The position numbers were made by a program, and so were the translations under genes. A stretch of 64,000 nt of DNA from Polytrichum commune (lineage: Eukaryota; Streptophyta; Polytrichopsida; Polytrichales; Polytrichaceae), in NCBI GenBank assembly GCA_950295325.1, contig OX485806.1:31064001-31128000 (forward strand), in the 5' to 3' direction. Below are positions 37,913-49,739 of the stretch, piece by piece. The notes below the pieces were generated by a model. The model did no database searches and was not told the origin of the DNA. It worked only from the letters and a program-made list of their open reading frames with translations. Each line of letters starts with the position of its first letter. The first letter of the stretch is position 1.

Positions 37913-40372
37913 ATGCACTCGCTTTAGTGAAGTGAATGTACTATATAAGGTAGGTAGGTCTTAAACGGTTATTTTTTTTGGCTAGCCCACTTGTTCTTTC
38001 TACTTATGGAACATGTGATTAGAATGAGATGGTTAGCAGATCGAAATTGTGCCCATAGTCATTTAGCTCATGATTTTTGGAGCTCATATGAATATCTTAT
38101 TCATTGTCAAAGTGAAGATTCTCATATTGGTCCCCTCCAATCATTTTTTACTAATGAGCCTAGAATATTTAGCTTATTTTGAGCATGTACTCTAATATCT
38201 TTAGAACACATGTCATTTTGGTTCCAGAACTTAGATCCACACCTAACCACATGTCACCCACATATAAGGTGTCCAAATTATTGTTGTGTTCAATTCATGC
38301 ACATCTACCTTACTATAAATTTTTGAGTACAATGTTACACATGCTCATCACAAAACATCACATTGATGCATGTCTACTTGGATGTGTTTCTTTTAGCTCA
38401 CACTAATTTATAGGCCACAGTAATTTAGGAAGCATGAATTTGGTGAGTTGCACTCGTTTTTTCCATTTTGAAATCAATAAACATATTGTCAATAACAGTA
38501 GATTTTCTTATATAGATTTACTCGTACGTTAATTCAATCTATTGCTGTACTATTGTATGATCGAAAAACATATTCTATTTAGTCTAAGTTGCAATATTTC
38601 TCATGAATCAATAATTGTTGTGATGCATAGTAAAACTGTGGTACAACTTTTTGGTCTCAGAATAGTCATTTTAGGATTTTGATAGGATGTGAATTCATAT
38701 CGACACTCGAAATGTGAAATGGACACTAAAGTAAGTCATTAGTGACCAATTATCCGAAATGAGCTAAGGGTGAGACATTTAGTTCATATGAAACAATTTC
38801 CAAGAGGAAGAGTCTTTTGGGCAGGGCAATAGACATGTGACCAAGTCGAAGAGCCTTATGAAATCTGGCCCCAAGAGACAAGGAAGCTAGTTCAGGGGAT
38901 ATAGAGGAGAAGAGGGGGAGGAGAAAGGAGTTGTGGAGGGCACCTTCAACCTTCCAGCCTCAGACGGTGTAACCCGCTACTGAACCGGTTTACATGGAAG
39001 TTACTCCCACCAAAATTAGATCTTCTCTCTAAGTCTCGTGAAGGTGTTTGCATTCTTCTGTGTCTCAATCCCGTAACATATAGTTCCAATGTTCTTATAA
39101 GTTCTCCAGGAGTAGTTGATCTAAGATCACAAGTTTATGTTCCCCGAAAGCGTCCTTAACCGGAAACACGTAAATGCATTCTCAATATCTCTTAATAAAT
39201 TTCTAATGAATTCTTAATGTGTAAGTGCCTTTAGAACTCAAGATAATGTTTCCTCAAAAGTGTAATGTCACGGTTAAGTGTTACGAGGGAAAACGCTCCT
39301 ATACAATATCTTTCATGGTTGAAAACATTCACAATCCTATTTATCCATTCAAGTTCTTATAACATATCTCTCGTTCCTTTCAAGTCTTCAAGCATCTTGC
39401 TCAACTTCTCTATAAGGCAAGCATACTCCCTCGCTAAGTCAAAACAACCTAATTCATAGAGTGTTCTTCATTTACTCTCTTAGAATATTTTATCATTCCC
39501 GTAAGTCTAATAACTTCTAGGATCACTCCCCATTATTTCATAGTTCGAATGTCCATTCAATTATCTCAAATCCGAGTCACGCTATCTAATTTACGCAAGC
39601 GTATACCCTTGCTAAATTAGATCTCTCGGGTGCTTATTTGGTTATGTTTACGGCCTTGACTTAATCCTCAGTTCATCCACCTCAAATTCCCTTTCTCATG
39701 TTCAAAATCTAACCTCAAGGAAGAATAATATCTCTCAAATTCCTTAGGGCATCTCACTAAGATATGGCTTAAGTAATCCCTTCATGTATCCCTCAATTCC
39801 TTACTCATTACTTTTTAAGTTATTCTTAGATTGATATGAGGTAAAGGTTCGATATGAGGTCTTGATATAAAGGTATGATGTGGCGGTACATTGATTTGCC
39901 TAATTGACGAATCCTCTCCCTCTTATGATTATGCTCCTACGTCATGCGGAGGTGTAATTCCAACAACTCAAGTTCGAATGATGGTTAGGTATGTAGACAA
40001 TGTAATATCCTTTTTATGCTTAAGTGTAATTACATTCATCAATCAATTCCAATCATGTTACATATAAGTTACTTCTCTTAATCGTTTCCTTCGGTGAATT
40101 TGTGTCCACTTTCCTAAGGTCTTTGAAGTTCCCGCAACTCCAAAATCATGTGGCCTCCTCGGTAATTTTAGTTTATTTTCTAAGCCTTTAATCGTCCCGC
40201 TTCGGCACGGAAATCCCAACCTCGCCCGCTTGAGTAATAATACTTGGCGAGTTCGATTCGTTGCCGCGGTTGATTGTATTGTTTCCACGAACGTTCTTAA
40301 GTCCGAATACCCTTCGGTGCCTCACGTCTCGGATTAATTCTCTAATTCCTAAGCTAATTAATCACCATAGGT
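37913..40372. other. Intergenic, no gene seen
   Basis: Short frames only. No conserved product or element ends are recognised. Confidence 0.5.
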
Positions 40373-40490
40373 GCCTCACGTCTCAACAAAAGTCCGAGTT
40401 CGGACACTCATGCCTCACGTCTCAACAAAAGTCCGAGTTCGGACGCTCAAGCCTCACATCTCAACAAAGTCCGAGGTCCGGACACTCATT
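40373..40490 (+). repeat. 39-bp tandem repeat, three units
   Basis: Each unit runs gcctcac(g/a)tctcaac...gtccgag...cggac(a/g)ctca. The third unit carries small indels. A partial earlier unit lies near 40318. Confidence 0.9.
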
Positions 40491-40789
40491 TAAAATATTC
40501 GGAGTAGAATGAAGTGTATTAGGGCCCTCTAGTGGCCTCTTTATATAGGCTCACAAATCTATATTTTTCTAAGATTTTTGTAAATGTTAGCTCGGCTAAA
40601 TATAGCCCTGTATCTAATAATAGCAGAGTTTAAATGTCTTAATTCATAGAGTTTAAATCTAAAAAGTTCAACATGTACTACCTACATACATATCCCTTCA
40701 TATCACCTAGCTATTTAATTGACATGTGCTCCTAAATCGGGGCATTCGTGCCCCTTTAATTCTCGGGAGTGGCCCTACTTCCGTTCGGC

Positions 40790-41101
40790 CGTTCCCGTCC
40801 CCAGTGGCCGCCCACGTTCCCGGGCTCTCGCGTTCCCAATGGCCGCTCACGTTCTCTGGCTCTCGCGTTCCCAATGGCCGCTCGCGTTCCCGGGTGCTTG
40901 CGTTCCCAGTGCGCTCACGTTCCTGGTCTTCCTCGCTCCTACTGGCCGTCTTCATTCCCCGTTGGCCGTCTTCGTTCCCAGTTGGCCGTCTTCTCTCCTA
41001 GTTGGCTGTCTTCGTTCCCAGTTGGCCGTCTTCTCTCCTAGTTGGCCGTCTTCTCTCCCAGTTGGCCGTCTTCTCTCCTAGTTGGCCGTCTTCACTCGCT
41101 G
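40790..41101 (+). repeat. GC-rich minisatellite cluster (~35-bp then 20-bp units)
   Basis: First come ~35-bp units built on cgttcccaatggccgctcacg (about 40790-40940). Then eight 20-bp units of ttggccgtcttc(t/g)(c/t)tccta/cag type fill 40942-41101. The block is much richer in GC than its surroundings and keeps all three + frames open, so the apparent proteins here are repeat translation, not genes. Confidence 0.9.
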
Positions 41102-44100
41102 GTCCTCCAGCCCTTTCCCTAGTCCCTCAGCCTTTGCTCCAGTCCCTCAGCTTCCTCGCTGGCTCTTCATTTTCCAGCACCGGTCCCTCAGCTCCGCAAT
41201 GGTCTTGCAACACTTGTCTTTCTCCGGCCGTTTCTTGCCGGTGTAGCGAGGGTGTCTCTACAGGAGTTCCTCTCGAGAAGAGAGTCTCCCTTGTCTTGCA
41301 GTTTTTGAGCGAGTCTAGCTTGGGCGTGAAGCCCTTTTGAATGTACATTTTACTCTACATAATATCATAAGCGTGAAGCTATATTATTACTTGTGTGTGT
41401 GAGGATTAAATATGTTGTGTTGGTGCTGGTCGTGAATCATTTACATCAAATTTGTAATTCCCTGGTCCGGGAAGAATCCATATTGAATTTGTGATACCTT
41501 ATTCCTGTGAAGGGAGTGAGTCTTGATGTGTGGTTGTTTCTCTCAAGGGAATTGAGAGAAATTGCTTGTGGGAATGTTGAGTCTCTTCTTAGAAGGAAGA
41601 GATCCTTCCGGGTTCATTGAAGTGAATGGAATTCCATGAATTGTCCTGAAAGCCTCTAGTTGTAATAAGTCGTGTGGTGAATGTATCTAAGTACGAGGAG
41701 GTGCTTTAACAATGTAATCCGGTGAAAGGAGTTTGTTTGAGAAGATACACGGATTGTGTCTTGAATCCTGTCAAAGGAGATTGGGATAGTCTGTAAGTGT
41801 CCCTCTGTCTGGTGCATAGAATGTCAGAGGGAGTTTCTGTCACAGTGCTACTGCAGTTGATGTTGCAACATATTCGTATGTTTCAGAAGTGTGAACACCT
41901 ACTTTAATCGAGAATAATTGTCCACCCATTGAAGTGGTCTTGCAGAATCAGTCTGAGAGAACCTCGGATATAGAATTCTAATATCTGTTTGAGTTTGAGT
42001 ATGATGGTGCGGTGAATCCCTCTTGAGAAAGGAGTGAAGTAACTACCCTTAATCTTATGAGTACAGTGAGAAGTAATGGCGAGTAGTGTGTCGTCTCCCT
42101 TGGTAGTGAAGTGAATGAAACTTGTAGGAGTGACACTACTTTTCTTTGGGTGTGATCGGCCAAGTGACTTGGTTGTGGCGAACTTGAGCTATCTGATGTG
42201 AAGTCAGAGCAAATGCCTAAGCAACAACTTCTCACATAATTCATGATTCCAATAAGTGTGCACGTTGAGATCTAAAACCTGTGAAAGGAAGATTGTACCT
42301 TTAGGAATGCCCAGTCAAGTAGTTCAAGAGGGGAGAATCCTAACCAGTTCGCTGTGCGTTTTAATTCTCGAGAAGAAATGGAGATTATGGAAATAATGAT
42401 CGGAGAGAACCAGTAGGTAGTTACAGATGATCCAGTTGAGTTTGGGAAATAACAAGTTGAAGTTCAAGACTGCAAAAGAATCACCGGACGCTCCAGAGGG
42501 ATTCACAGAATACTCCAATTCAATCAAGAAAAAATCGAAGGAGGTCATTCTGTAACTGGTGAGACTTGCAGATTCTCGAGACTCAGTCGATTGTGTCCGA
42601 AAATCTCCCCAATTATGGAGTGAGGTTGATCAACACAACAACCCAAGGATTAAAGAAAGGAGGAACTTTAAGCTATGGAGTCTGCGGGATTACAAGATTA
42701 ATCTCGAAATATAAAGAAGGCGATAGAGATCGCCCTGCAAATTACCTTGGTGAAGCCGACGCAACTGATCGTGAAGAGAGGCGGTGTAGTTGTGGCGAAG
42801 AGGTAAGCCCCTTTAACCCATATGGTTTGGGAGAGACTGGTAAGGCAAGCATATAAGGAGAAGGTGCCACCTCCAAGTCCGAGAACAAGACGCTGACTTG
42901 GTTACTGGTTACTTGTTACTGGTTACTTGTTACTGGTTACTAAGACTATGGCCCTCTCTATGAGACGTGACTTGACACTGGTGACTAGACTATGGCCGTG
43001 CCGTGCAGACTATGGTCCTACCGATTAGACTCTTACGGTCCCGGTCCGGTTCAGTTCGCTTCGCTTAGACTCGGTCACTAGGTTACTGTCACACGTTAGA
43101 CTTTTGTTAATTTTAATAATTAATTTTAATGCATTCAATTCCACTGTGAAAGTGTTAAGTCTAAAACTGACTAAGGAAATAATTCATTTCTGTGGTCTTT
43201 ATCTAATTAAATCAATCACTTAACCATAGGAGGAGTCAAGTGTGAACATGATATCCTTACTAATTGTGGTGTGGCCTTTTGGTACTTGGTTACTTTACTG
43301 AAGGGACTATGGTTCACTCAAGGAGTTCATGCCTTGGGTTTTCTAAGACTATGGCGTAACCAAATGACAATTGCTGAGCTGTGACTCCCTAAATTGCAAA
43401 ACACATTATAAGAGTGATGTTACTGATGAGAGTGGGTTGTGAGGGAGTGACTGATCAATTGCATGTACTGCTGTGAGTGACCCTCAACCTTAATTGAATC
43501 AATCCTAAAACTCGCTCTAGAAGTCTTCTTCCCTATGTTTGTTGTCCTAAATACATCCTAATTCTCTTGTAATCTATCAACTAACTCAATGGTGATCCCT
43601 AGATGTAACACCTGACACTCATTTGGTCTTCCCTGTGTGGTTTTCTTAATTGGAACCCAATCTAAAAACCTATCTACAAAAACCCACTGCACTAAGTTAA
43701 TCGAGAAGTGTCTTTGACATTATAGAAATCATCTGTCTTCATGTCATATAGTGCTGGTGTAAAAATGAATCCATCATAGAAGTTAGCTAAGGAGAGAAAC
43801 ACAAAATGTTAAATTTGACAATGACTCGTGGATAATGGACTATAATTTTAGTCATGTTTACACTAATTACAGTAAATAGTGTGTCCCAATATTTAGCTTA
43901 TTCCCATTCTACAAACATTAGGGAAATAATTATGGGTGCACAATATTTACCAACCTATAATATTTAACTTTAGTGATTCATATTGTAGTTAAAGTTGAGG
44001 GTGGAGCGTTAGATTGCTCGTAGTCATAGAAATGTAATACCATAAAGAATGAGGTTGTGATAAGCCCACAAGGTTGGTCTGTAGTGGGAGAAGAGTTATC

Positions 44101-44438
44101 CCATATTTTTTGTGAGAACGAAGTTGAAAATGAGCAATAAAGGGCAAGGCAAGGGGATGACCATCTCACTCCAAGCATTGTTCATATGCCTTTGTGTGTG
44201 TGTTCTTGCTTATGCAATCTCATCTCTAGTCCTATTGAGTTCCAATAGTTAAAGTATTTGTATTGAATTGAAAATAAAGTGCATTTGAACAACATCTAAT
44301 CAAGGGTAAGGATTGTTCTTATTCCATCATTATTCCCATTTGTATTCGATATACTATGATTGCAATATGGGTAAGCCACGCTTGGGTGTTGGCATGATAC
44401 GTAGTAGTTTATTGACGCACAATGAACAATACTCATGC
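41102..44438. other. Repeat-derived intergenic region
   Basis: No protein is recognised. It holds one arm of the ACCGGTT family (about 42390-42615), a 7-bp tandem run, and a segment near 43450-43665 (tgcatgtactgctgtgag...gtcttccctg) similar to 49560-49730. The overall look is of degraded repeats; no LTR pair could be defined. Confidence 0.45.
42901..42940 (+). repeat. GTTACT(G/T) 7-bp tandem run
   Basis: About six units alternate gttactg and gttactt. Confidence 0.9.
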
Positions 44439-44439
44439 T

Positions 44440-45425
44440 AACAACTGTTCATTTTCGAAGGGTGGCCCGACATAAAAGGGGTATAATGTTGGCAAAAGTC
44501 TTGACATTATACCCCATGGTGTAGCAGCCTAATGTTGAGTAATATTGACATCACACCAAGAATACACATAGCCCGCACTACCCCATATTGGCTAGCAAGT
44601 TGTCCAACCGGCACACACGACGGAGCAATCCGTAACCTCCGCACATTCATAACAAAAACACATGAAAGCCAAGAATCCGCATCAGCCAACCAAAAATACC
44701 TATACGTCAACAAATGGCTATCATACGAACAAATAAACCAAAAACTGTCAAACCACTTCTGGAAAAGCAAGCAGGTTCCCGACACACAAATTACCCAAAC
44801 CCTCAAATTTAGATATGCACAATACATGGGCAACCATAGGAAACATATATTTTGGCCTCTCCAATACCCAAATCCTAATTGTACACTATGCCAAAGAAAT
44901 GACAGAGACACATGGCCCCATCTACTCTCAACATGTGAACACCCTTATTTAAAAGGGCTCAGAATCTCAAGACATAACAAAGCCGTCCACCTAATCACAC
45001 AAACACTACAAGCCAACAAAAATACCCAATTCTTTACATTGGCAAATGGGGGTAACCTCAACAACCAACCGCCAGACAACACAGTACCCGAATGGCTCCT
45101 AGCATGCACATGCCCGCATACGACATGCCACTGCCAAGCCAAACTAAGACCTGACATAATGTGCATTATAGGAGCCCACAACCAAACATCAACACCGATG
45201 CTACCCTCCCCTAAACACACAATCCAATTCATCGAATTTACATATTGTCATGACAGATTTCCTGAAGAAGCACTCACCCACAAACACACCAAATATGACC
45301 CACTCATCAACACTATACAAAACAACGGATGGAAAGTCAACCCCCTAATCACCATCACAGCCGGAGTAAGGGCATCGCCAGTGGATCTAGGTAAAGCTCA
45401 CTGCAAACCAAAACCTATCTTTTGA
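44440..45425 (+). CDS. LINE 3' coding region, open, with zinc motif and restriction-like endonuclease (copy B)
   Basis: A single open frame of 297 codons runs from 44532 to 45425 with no start of its own; it is the 5'-truncated end of a LINE protein. Residues 117-135 form CTLC...H...C (Cys117, Cys120, His130, Cys135), the CCHC motif preceding the endonuclease in R2-like LINEs. Residues 192-201 form a second cluster CTCPHTTCHC. Then RPD (206-208), IEFTYCHDRF with Glu235, KYDPLI (254-259), GWKVNPLITI and AGVRA (277-281) give the PD-(D/E)xK restriction-like endonuclease pattern. Just upstream, in another frame (about 44440-44510), HFRRVARHKRGI and LAKVLTLYP could be the end of an RNase H domain. 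The intact frame suggests a fairly young copy. No tail or target duplication was identified. Confidence 0.82.
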
Positions 45426-47449
45426 CTGACCTAAAATTAGAAATTGAAATTACCATCATTAGAAGCACACCTAAATAAACGTGAGATATTTCTCAAGAAA
45501 AAAGAATTGTAAAAATTTGACGTAGGTGAAATCCCTCATTGAAAACACCACATTTTCAAAATTTAGAGGGAGTGCACCAAATCTTGCTTAAAAATGGAAA
45601 GATCCTCCCACACTCCCTCCAAATTTCTGAAATTAAAAGTAAAACACAAAAGTAAAACATGCCATTAAAAGTAAAACACAAAATCCTATATTGGCAATTC
45701 TATAGAAAGCAACATCTTCATGAAGACCTACCACAATGACAACTGAAAGAATAAATAAAGGTGAAGATATAGACGAAGTATTTGGATTAAGCTCTATAAA
45801 ATGGAAGGATAGTGATGTAGACACATTAATTGCTTACATGGGGGAGAGCCTTAATTTATGAAAAAAGGTGAAAAAAAATTCTAAAAAATTAAGAAAAATA
45901 TTTTCAGAGCCTTTGTCAAATTCAAATAAAATTTAAAGAATTGAAAAAAAAAACTTTGGCATTGTGAAGTAGTATGAAGATGACATATTGGCCAATGTGC
46001 TTATATGCAATTTTTATGAATACATAAACCATTGGTGGCATCAAGTAGCTTGTCAATTGATGAAACATGTGATGGTATCGGCAACTAATGTAAAATAATC
46101 ATCAAGTCAAAGTCAAGGCAATTGTTTTAAAGAGAAGACCAACACTCAACATAAACACTTCTTTAGCTTCAAAAATTAAGCAAAAATTTCTTGACAAAGC
46201 CATTGGGATTTTTGAAATAGTGATAGGAAATAGTGTTATCATGATGAATACATTTTATGAAAGTTAATGTATTGCTAAAATGAGTAGATTATCAAAGTGG
46301 CTCTTTCCTACAACAATATGAAGTTAGATCCCAAGGAGGTGCAATGATGGTAATGTGACTCCCATCAATTGCTTCCAACATGTATAGAATGTTATATAGG
46401 TCTTTAAAATTTGAAGCTATCTTTTGAATACGAGCTAATGTTTGTTTCTCAAAACCAAAAGCCTCGCATGATTTTTAATAGCTTCAAAACATTCTCGTAA
46501 ATTGATAGAAGCAGTAATATATGCTATTTCATATGAATCAACACACAATATCAAAGTAATAACATCTCCTATTAGTGATAATGTTAAAGAAATTCGAAGG
46601 ATGTATGGGAATACATTTTCTCATATTCGTGCCCATTTTTTTTTCTAAAACATGCCCTAAAATGATGCATACATATCTAAATGAGGGTAGATTAACCCAC
46701 AAACGTTTTTACAACATATTCTCTAGAAATGAGCTCAAACGATTTTGCTCTATATATCTAGCTACCCTCACATATTTCCACAGAGTCCTTAGTGTATCGA
46801 TTCCACCCCCTTCAAGAATAAAAACAACCATCAATATCATCTCAACTTTTTGTTCATGTATAACAATCTGTTGAAATGCCAATAAGGAGACACTCACATG
46901 TTTGGTAATCACATAGAGTGCAAAGACAACATGAATGTGTTGTTTTCTTTCATCCATGAAGAAGAATTATGAAAAGAGATAATACATACTTTCATGATAA
47001 TAAAAGTACTTAAGAAAAATCTCAAGACTTTGCATTCGACACATGATTTGGGACTTGTACATGGAGCTTTGCACTTCACACAGAAAAGTTCCAAGTCCTA
47101 TATAAATCTTCCTTTCACGGGCTCTTGAGGCTCTAAAGTTGGGACTTGGCCTCCATGTTGGGACTTGGGACTTGGGACACCACGTGGACCAACCCTCATT
47201 CTACCCAAACTACATGGCCCTTGAACTTAGCACCCATATTTAAAGATATGTTGGTCCTTGGACAAGAACCTTCGGCCTCCATTTGCCATAAGGTATGTGG
47301 CCAGCCTGGCATATTCTTGGGATGATATACATGGTGTTGTTGTTTAGTACCATACTCATACGAGATCTTTTGAGGAACATGTAAATATCCCCACTTAACA
47401 TGGCCACGGCAAACATTTGTAGCACCTACCAACGAGGAGGGTGAAGCTA
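45426..47449. other. Intergenic, no gene seen
   Basis: A low-complexity A-rich stretch lies at 45850-45960. No conserved product is recognised. The 3' end of LINE copy B lies somewhere after 45425 but has no visible border. Confidence 0.5.
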
Positions 47450-47769
47450 CACTAAGTAGTCCTACTAGTGTGGGAGATTAGCATGGGCCACACTAATTTT
47501 CTAGACAAGGTGAACTTGATGTGGGTCCAATAACCCATCTTAACCTAAGTCTTTATAAAAACCTTCTTACCAACACATTAAATATTAGTTAAAATAAATA
47601 ATCACCCACTATTTTTTTTAGGAAATGCTTTTACTATGGTTCACATAATTTCTACTATAAATTTAGCGTGGACTAAAAATTAATGTGGCCCACATTCATT
47701 CTCGTTATGAGAATTAGCACAGGCTCTAAAAAATTGGTGTGGCCCACAGTAATTTAGGACTATTTAGTG
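47450..47769. mobile_element. TA-flanked MITE, CACTAA-type ends (320 bp)
   Basis: The ends CACTAAGTAGTCCTA (left) and, complemented, CACTAAATAGTCCTA (right) are inverted repeats. TA lies directly outside both (47448-47449 and 47770-47771). The interior holds repeated gtgg(g/c)ccacactaattt-like motifs and no gene. It is a diverged member of the family at 47993 and 51734. Confidence 0.75.
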
Positions 47770-47992
47770 TACTTATTGATAAGCATGCATAACCTAGTAA
47801 AAAAAAACACTCAATTCCATGCATGTGCCCATTTCTTACAAGTAGATTTGCATCAAATTGCCCCCATAAAGCGCCTTTATCCTCAAAACAACTTTCAATA
47901 TGAAGGTCCACAACAATGTTTGGCTCACAATTACAAATGCAAATTTCATCACATGAAGCTAAGACTTTTGCTAACATATAGAAATTGTACTA

Positions 47993-48330
47993 CACTAAAT
48001 AGGTAGATTAGTGTTAGATGAAGATTAGTGTTAGATGCAATAGTTACCTAAAACACTAATTTTCAACTGATATTACAATTAGTGTTTGAATAGGGTTTGA
48101 ACAAATTATACCTTTTACGAGGTTCTCATATTCTTCTTCCTTCAATTCTTCATTCCAAGATTTACAAAATATCATCTAACACTAAATGCGCTCATGTAAA
48201 TATTTAAAGTTACTACTTGGTACAAATAGTGTTAGAGTTGACATTTAGTGTTCTAACACTATAGAGACAATTTACATTTAGCGTTTTCGTCGACTATTAG
48301 TGTTTCCAACACTAATCTACCTATTTAGTG
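47993..48330 (+). mobile_element. TA-flanked MITE, CACTAAATAGG family, copy 1 (338 bp)
   Basis: The ends CACTAAATAGGTAGATTAGT and its exact complement are flanked by TA (47991-47992 and 48331-48332). The interior has several attagtgtt / aacactaa repeats and no gene. It is identical in length and about 99% identical (three differences seen) to copy 2 at 51734-52071, which is inverted. A TA target with short matching ends points to the Tc1/mariner (Stowaway-like) group. Confidence 0.88.
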
Positions 48331-49739
48331 TAGCTTCGAGCCACACTTGTTTTAGACTTCATCATTCCAAGACTTAAGGTTTCATACTTGTATTGTAGTT
48401 CTTTCGACTGTGTATAGACATTTGGCATTCATTAACTATGCTCCTTGAAGCCGATAAAGCAGAAAAGGAAAAAAAGACGTGAAATAGATTTTATTTTATT
48501 TTATTTGCAAGGGGGTGAACTGCAACCGAATCATATGTATGTTTTCACTCTTATTTGTAGACGAATAAAAAAAATACTGATAGATGTAGCAAAGAGCTTC
48601 TGTTGCTTTCATAAAGTCTTAACTAATATAAAGGAGGGAGTCATCAAGCAAGTGTAGTCAATCAACCGAATTGGGATACAACCTTGGCAAACAATAGGCC
48701 CAAGATCATAAAATTAAATCATGAGTTACATGGAAATGGTAAGTGTGAATACATCTAATTATACCTTGCAAGTAAATTAAGCAAGAACTTGAGGGACAGT
48801 TAAAGTGAGCGCATTTTGCGAGTGTATATAAGAGGTGCATTACATGAAACAACCTCTTCGTCAATCAATATAGAGTTGGTAAGACCAATTATTTGTGGAT
48901 GTTGAGACAATTGACTGAAATGTGCATGGATTGTTCGAGTCATGAAGTACTAGGGATTTTCAAGGGATTGCAAAATATCATTGCACGGGGAGATTTCATA
49001 TACCATCGTTGAAGTATATGTTGATAAGGAAGGGCATGAATAGAAAATAAAGTGAGATGCCTGAGTCGAACAATCACAAAGGTCAATGGTGTGGATAGTG
49101 TGAACTCTGTATATTATATTATCCTAACCCTAGGCACATACTAAAAAGATAACACATCGACACCATAGGCTACAAAAGGTTAATGGAATGCAGAGGAGAC
49201 CAGAAGACTTGTTGACCGAGAAATTGGGTTGTTATCATTACTTTGGCCAAGGCTAGGTAAAAGACCATTACCCGACCATGTAATTAAAATCATGTTTAAT
49301 CAAGGAAGACTCAAAATCATGTAAGGAGGACCGCACTTCAATTTCAAGTTACATAAACAAAAAAGTTAATTAACACGAGATTATTGACCATTCCAAAGTG
49401 TCTTTGGCTTTGTAAGATACTCAAATGGGATACTTCTGCAAGATTATTGTTGATTGTTGTGCCTATGCTTGTGCACTGCACTTGGTCCAAATAAAAATGA
49501 ACTCACTGCCAAACTATTAACTAGCTAGGTAAATAGTGTGAGTTGAGTGATTGCCACAACTGCATGTACTACTATGAGAGTTTATGAGCCTTTGTCCCAT
49601 AAATTAGTACCCAATTGCTAGCTGACACCTTAAATAACCTAAAATAATCATGTAATTGTCCTTAATTACCTTATTTGTGACACCTAGATGACATGTGAAT
49701 CACCTTTGAGTCTTCCCTGATTGTTTCCTTGGTCTTTGT
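48331..49739. other. Intergenic, no gene seen
   Basis: Only short frames. The part at 49560-49730 resembles 43450-43665. Confidence 0.5.

Noticed and set aside
40373-40490. Regularly repeated units that could look like a CRISPR array
   Set aside because: Units are joined head to tail with no unique spacers, and the window is plant nuclear DNA. It is a 39-bp tandem repeat.
40719-41340. Overlapping open frames in all three + frames, up to 120 codons
   Set aside because: They translate the 20-bp and ~35-bp tandem repeats; repeat lengths keep frames open without coding.
39000-43800. A possible LTR retrotransposon
   Set aside because: No gag/pol motif, primer-binding site or pair of long direct repeats could be found by eye.
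44507-44911. 134-codon - strand open frame opposite LINE copy B
   Set aside because: It is the antisense shadow of a frame with clear family motifs on the + strand.
47993-48330. Assignment of the CACTA-starting MITEs to the CACTA/EnSpm superfamily
   Set aside because: CACTA elements make 3-bp target copies. Here the bases outside are TA on both sides, and the paired empty-site comparison at 50330 supports a TA target.
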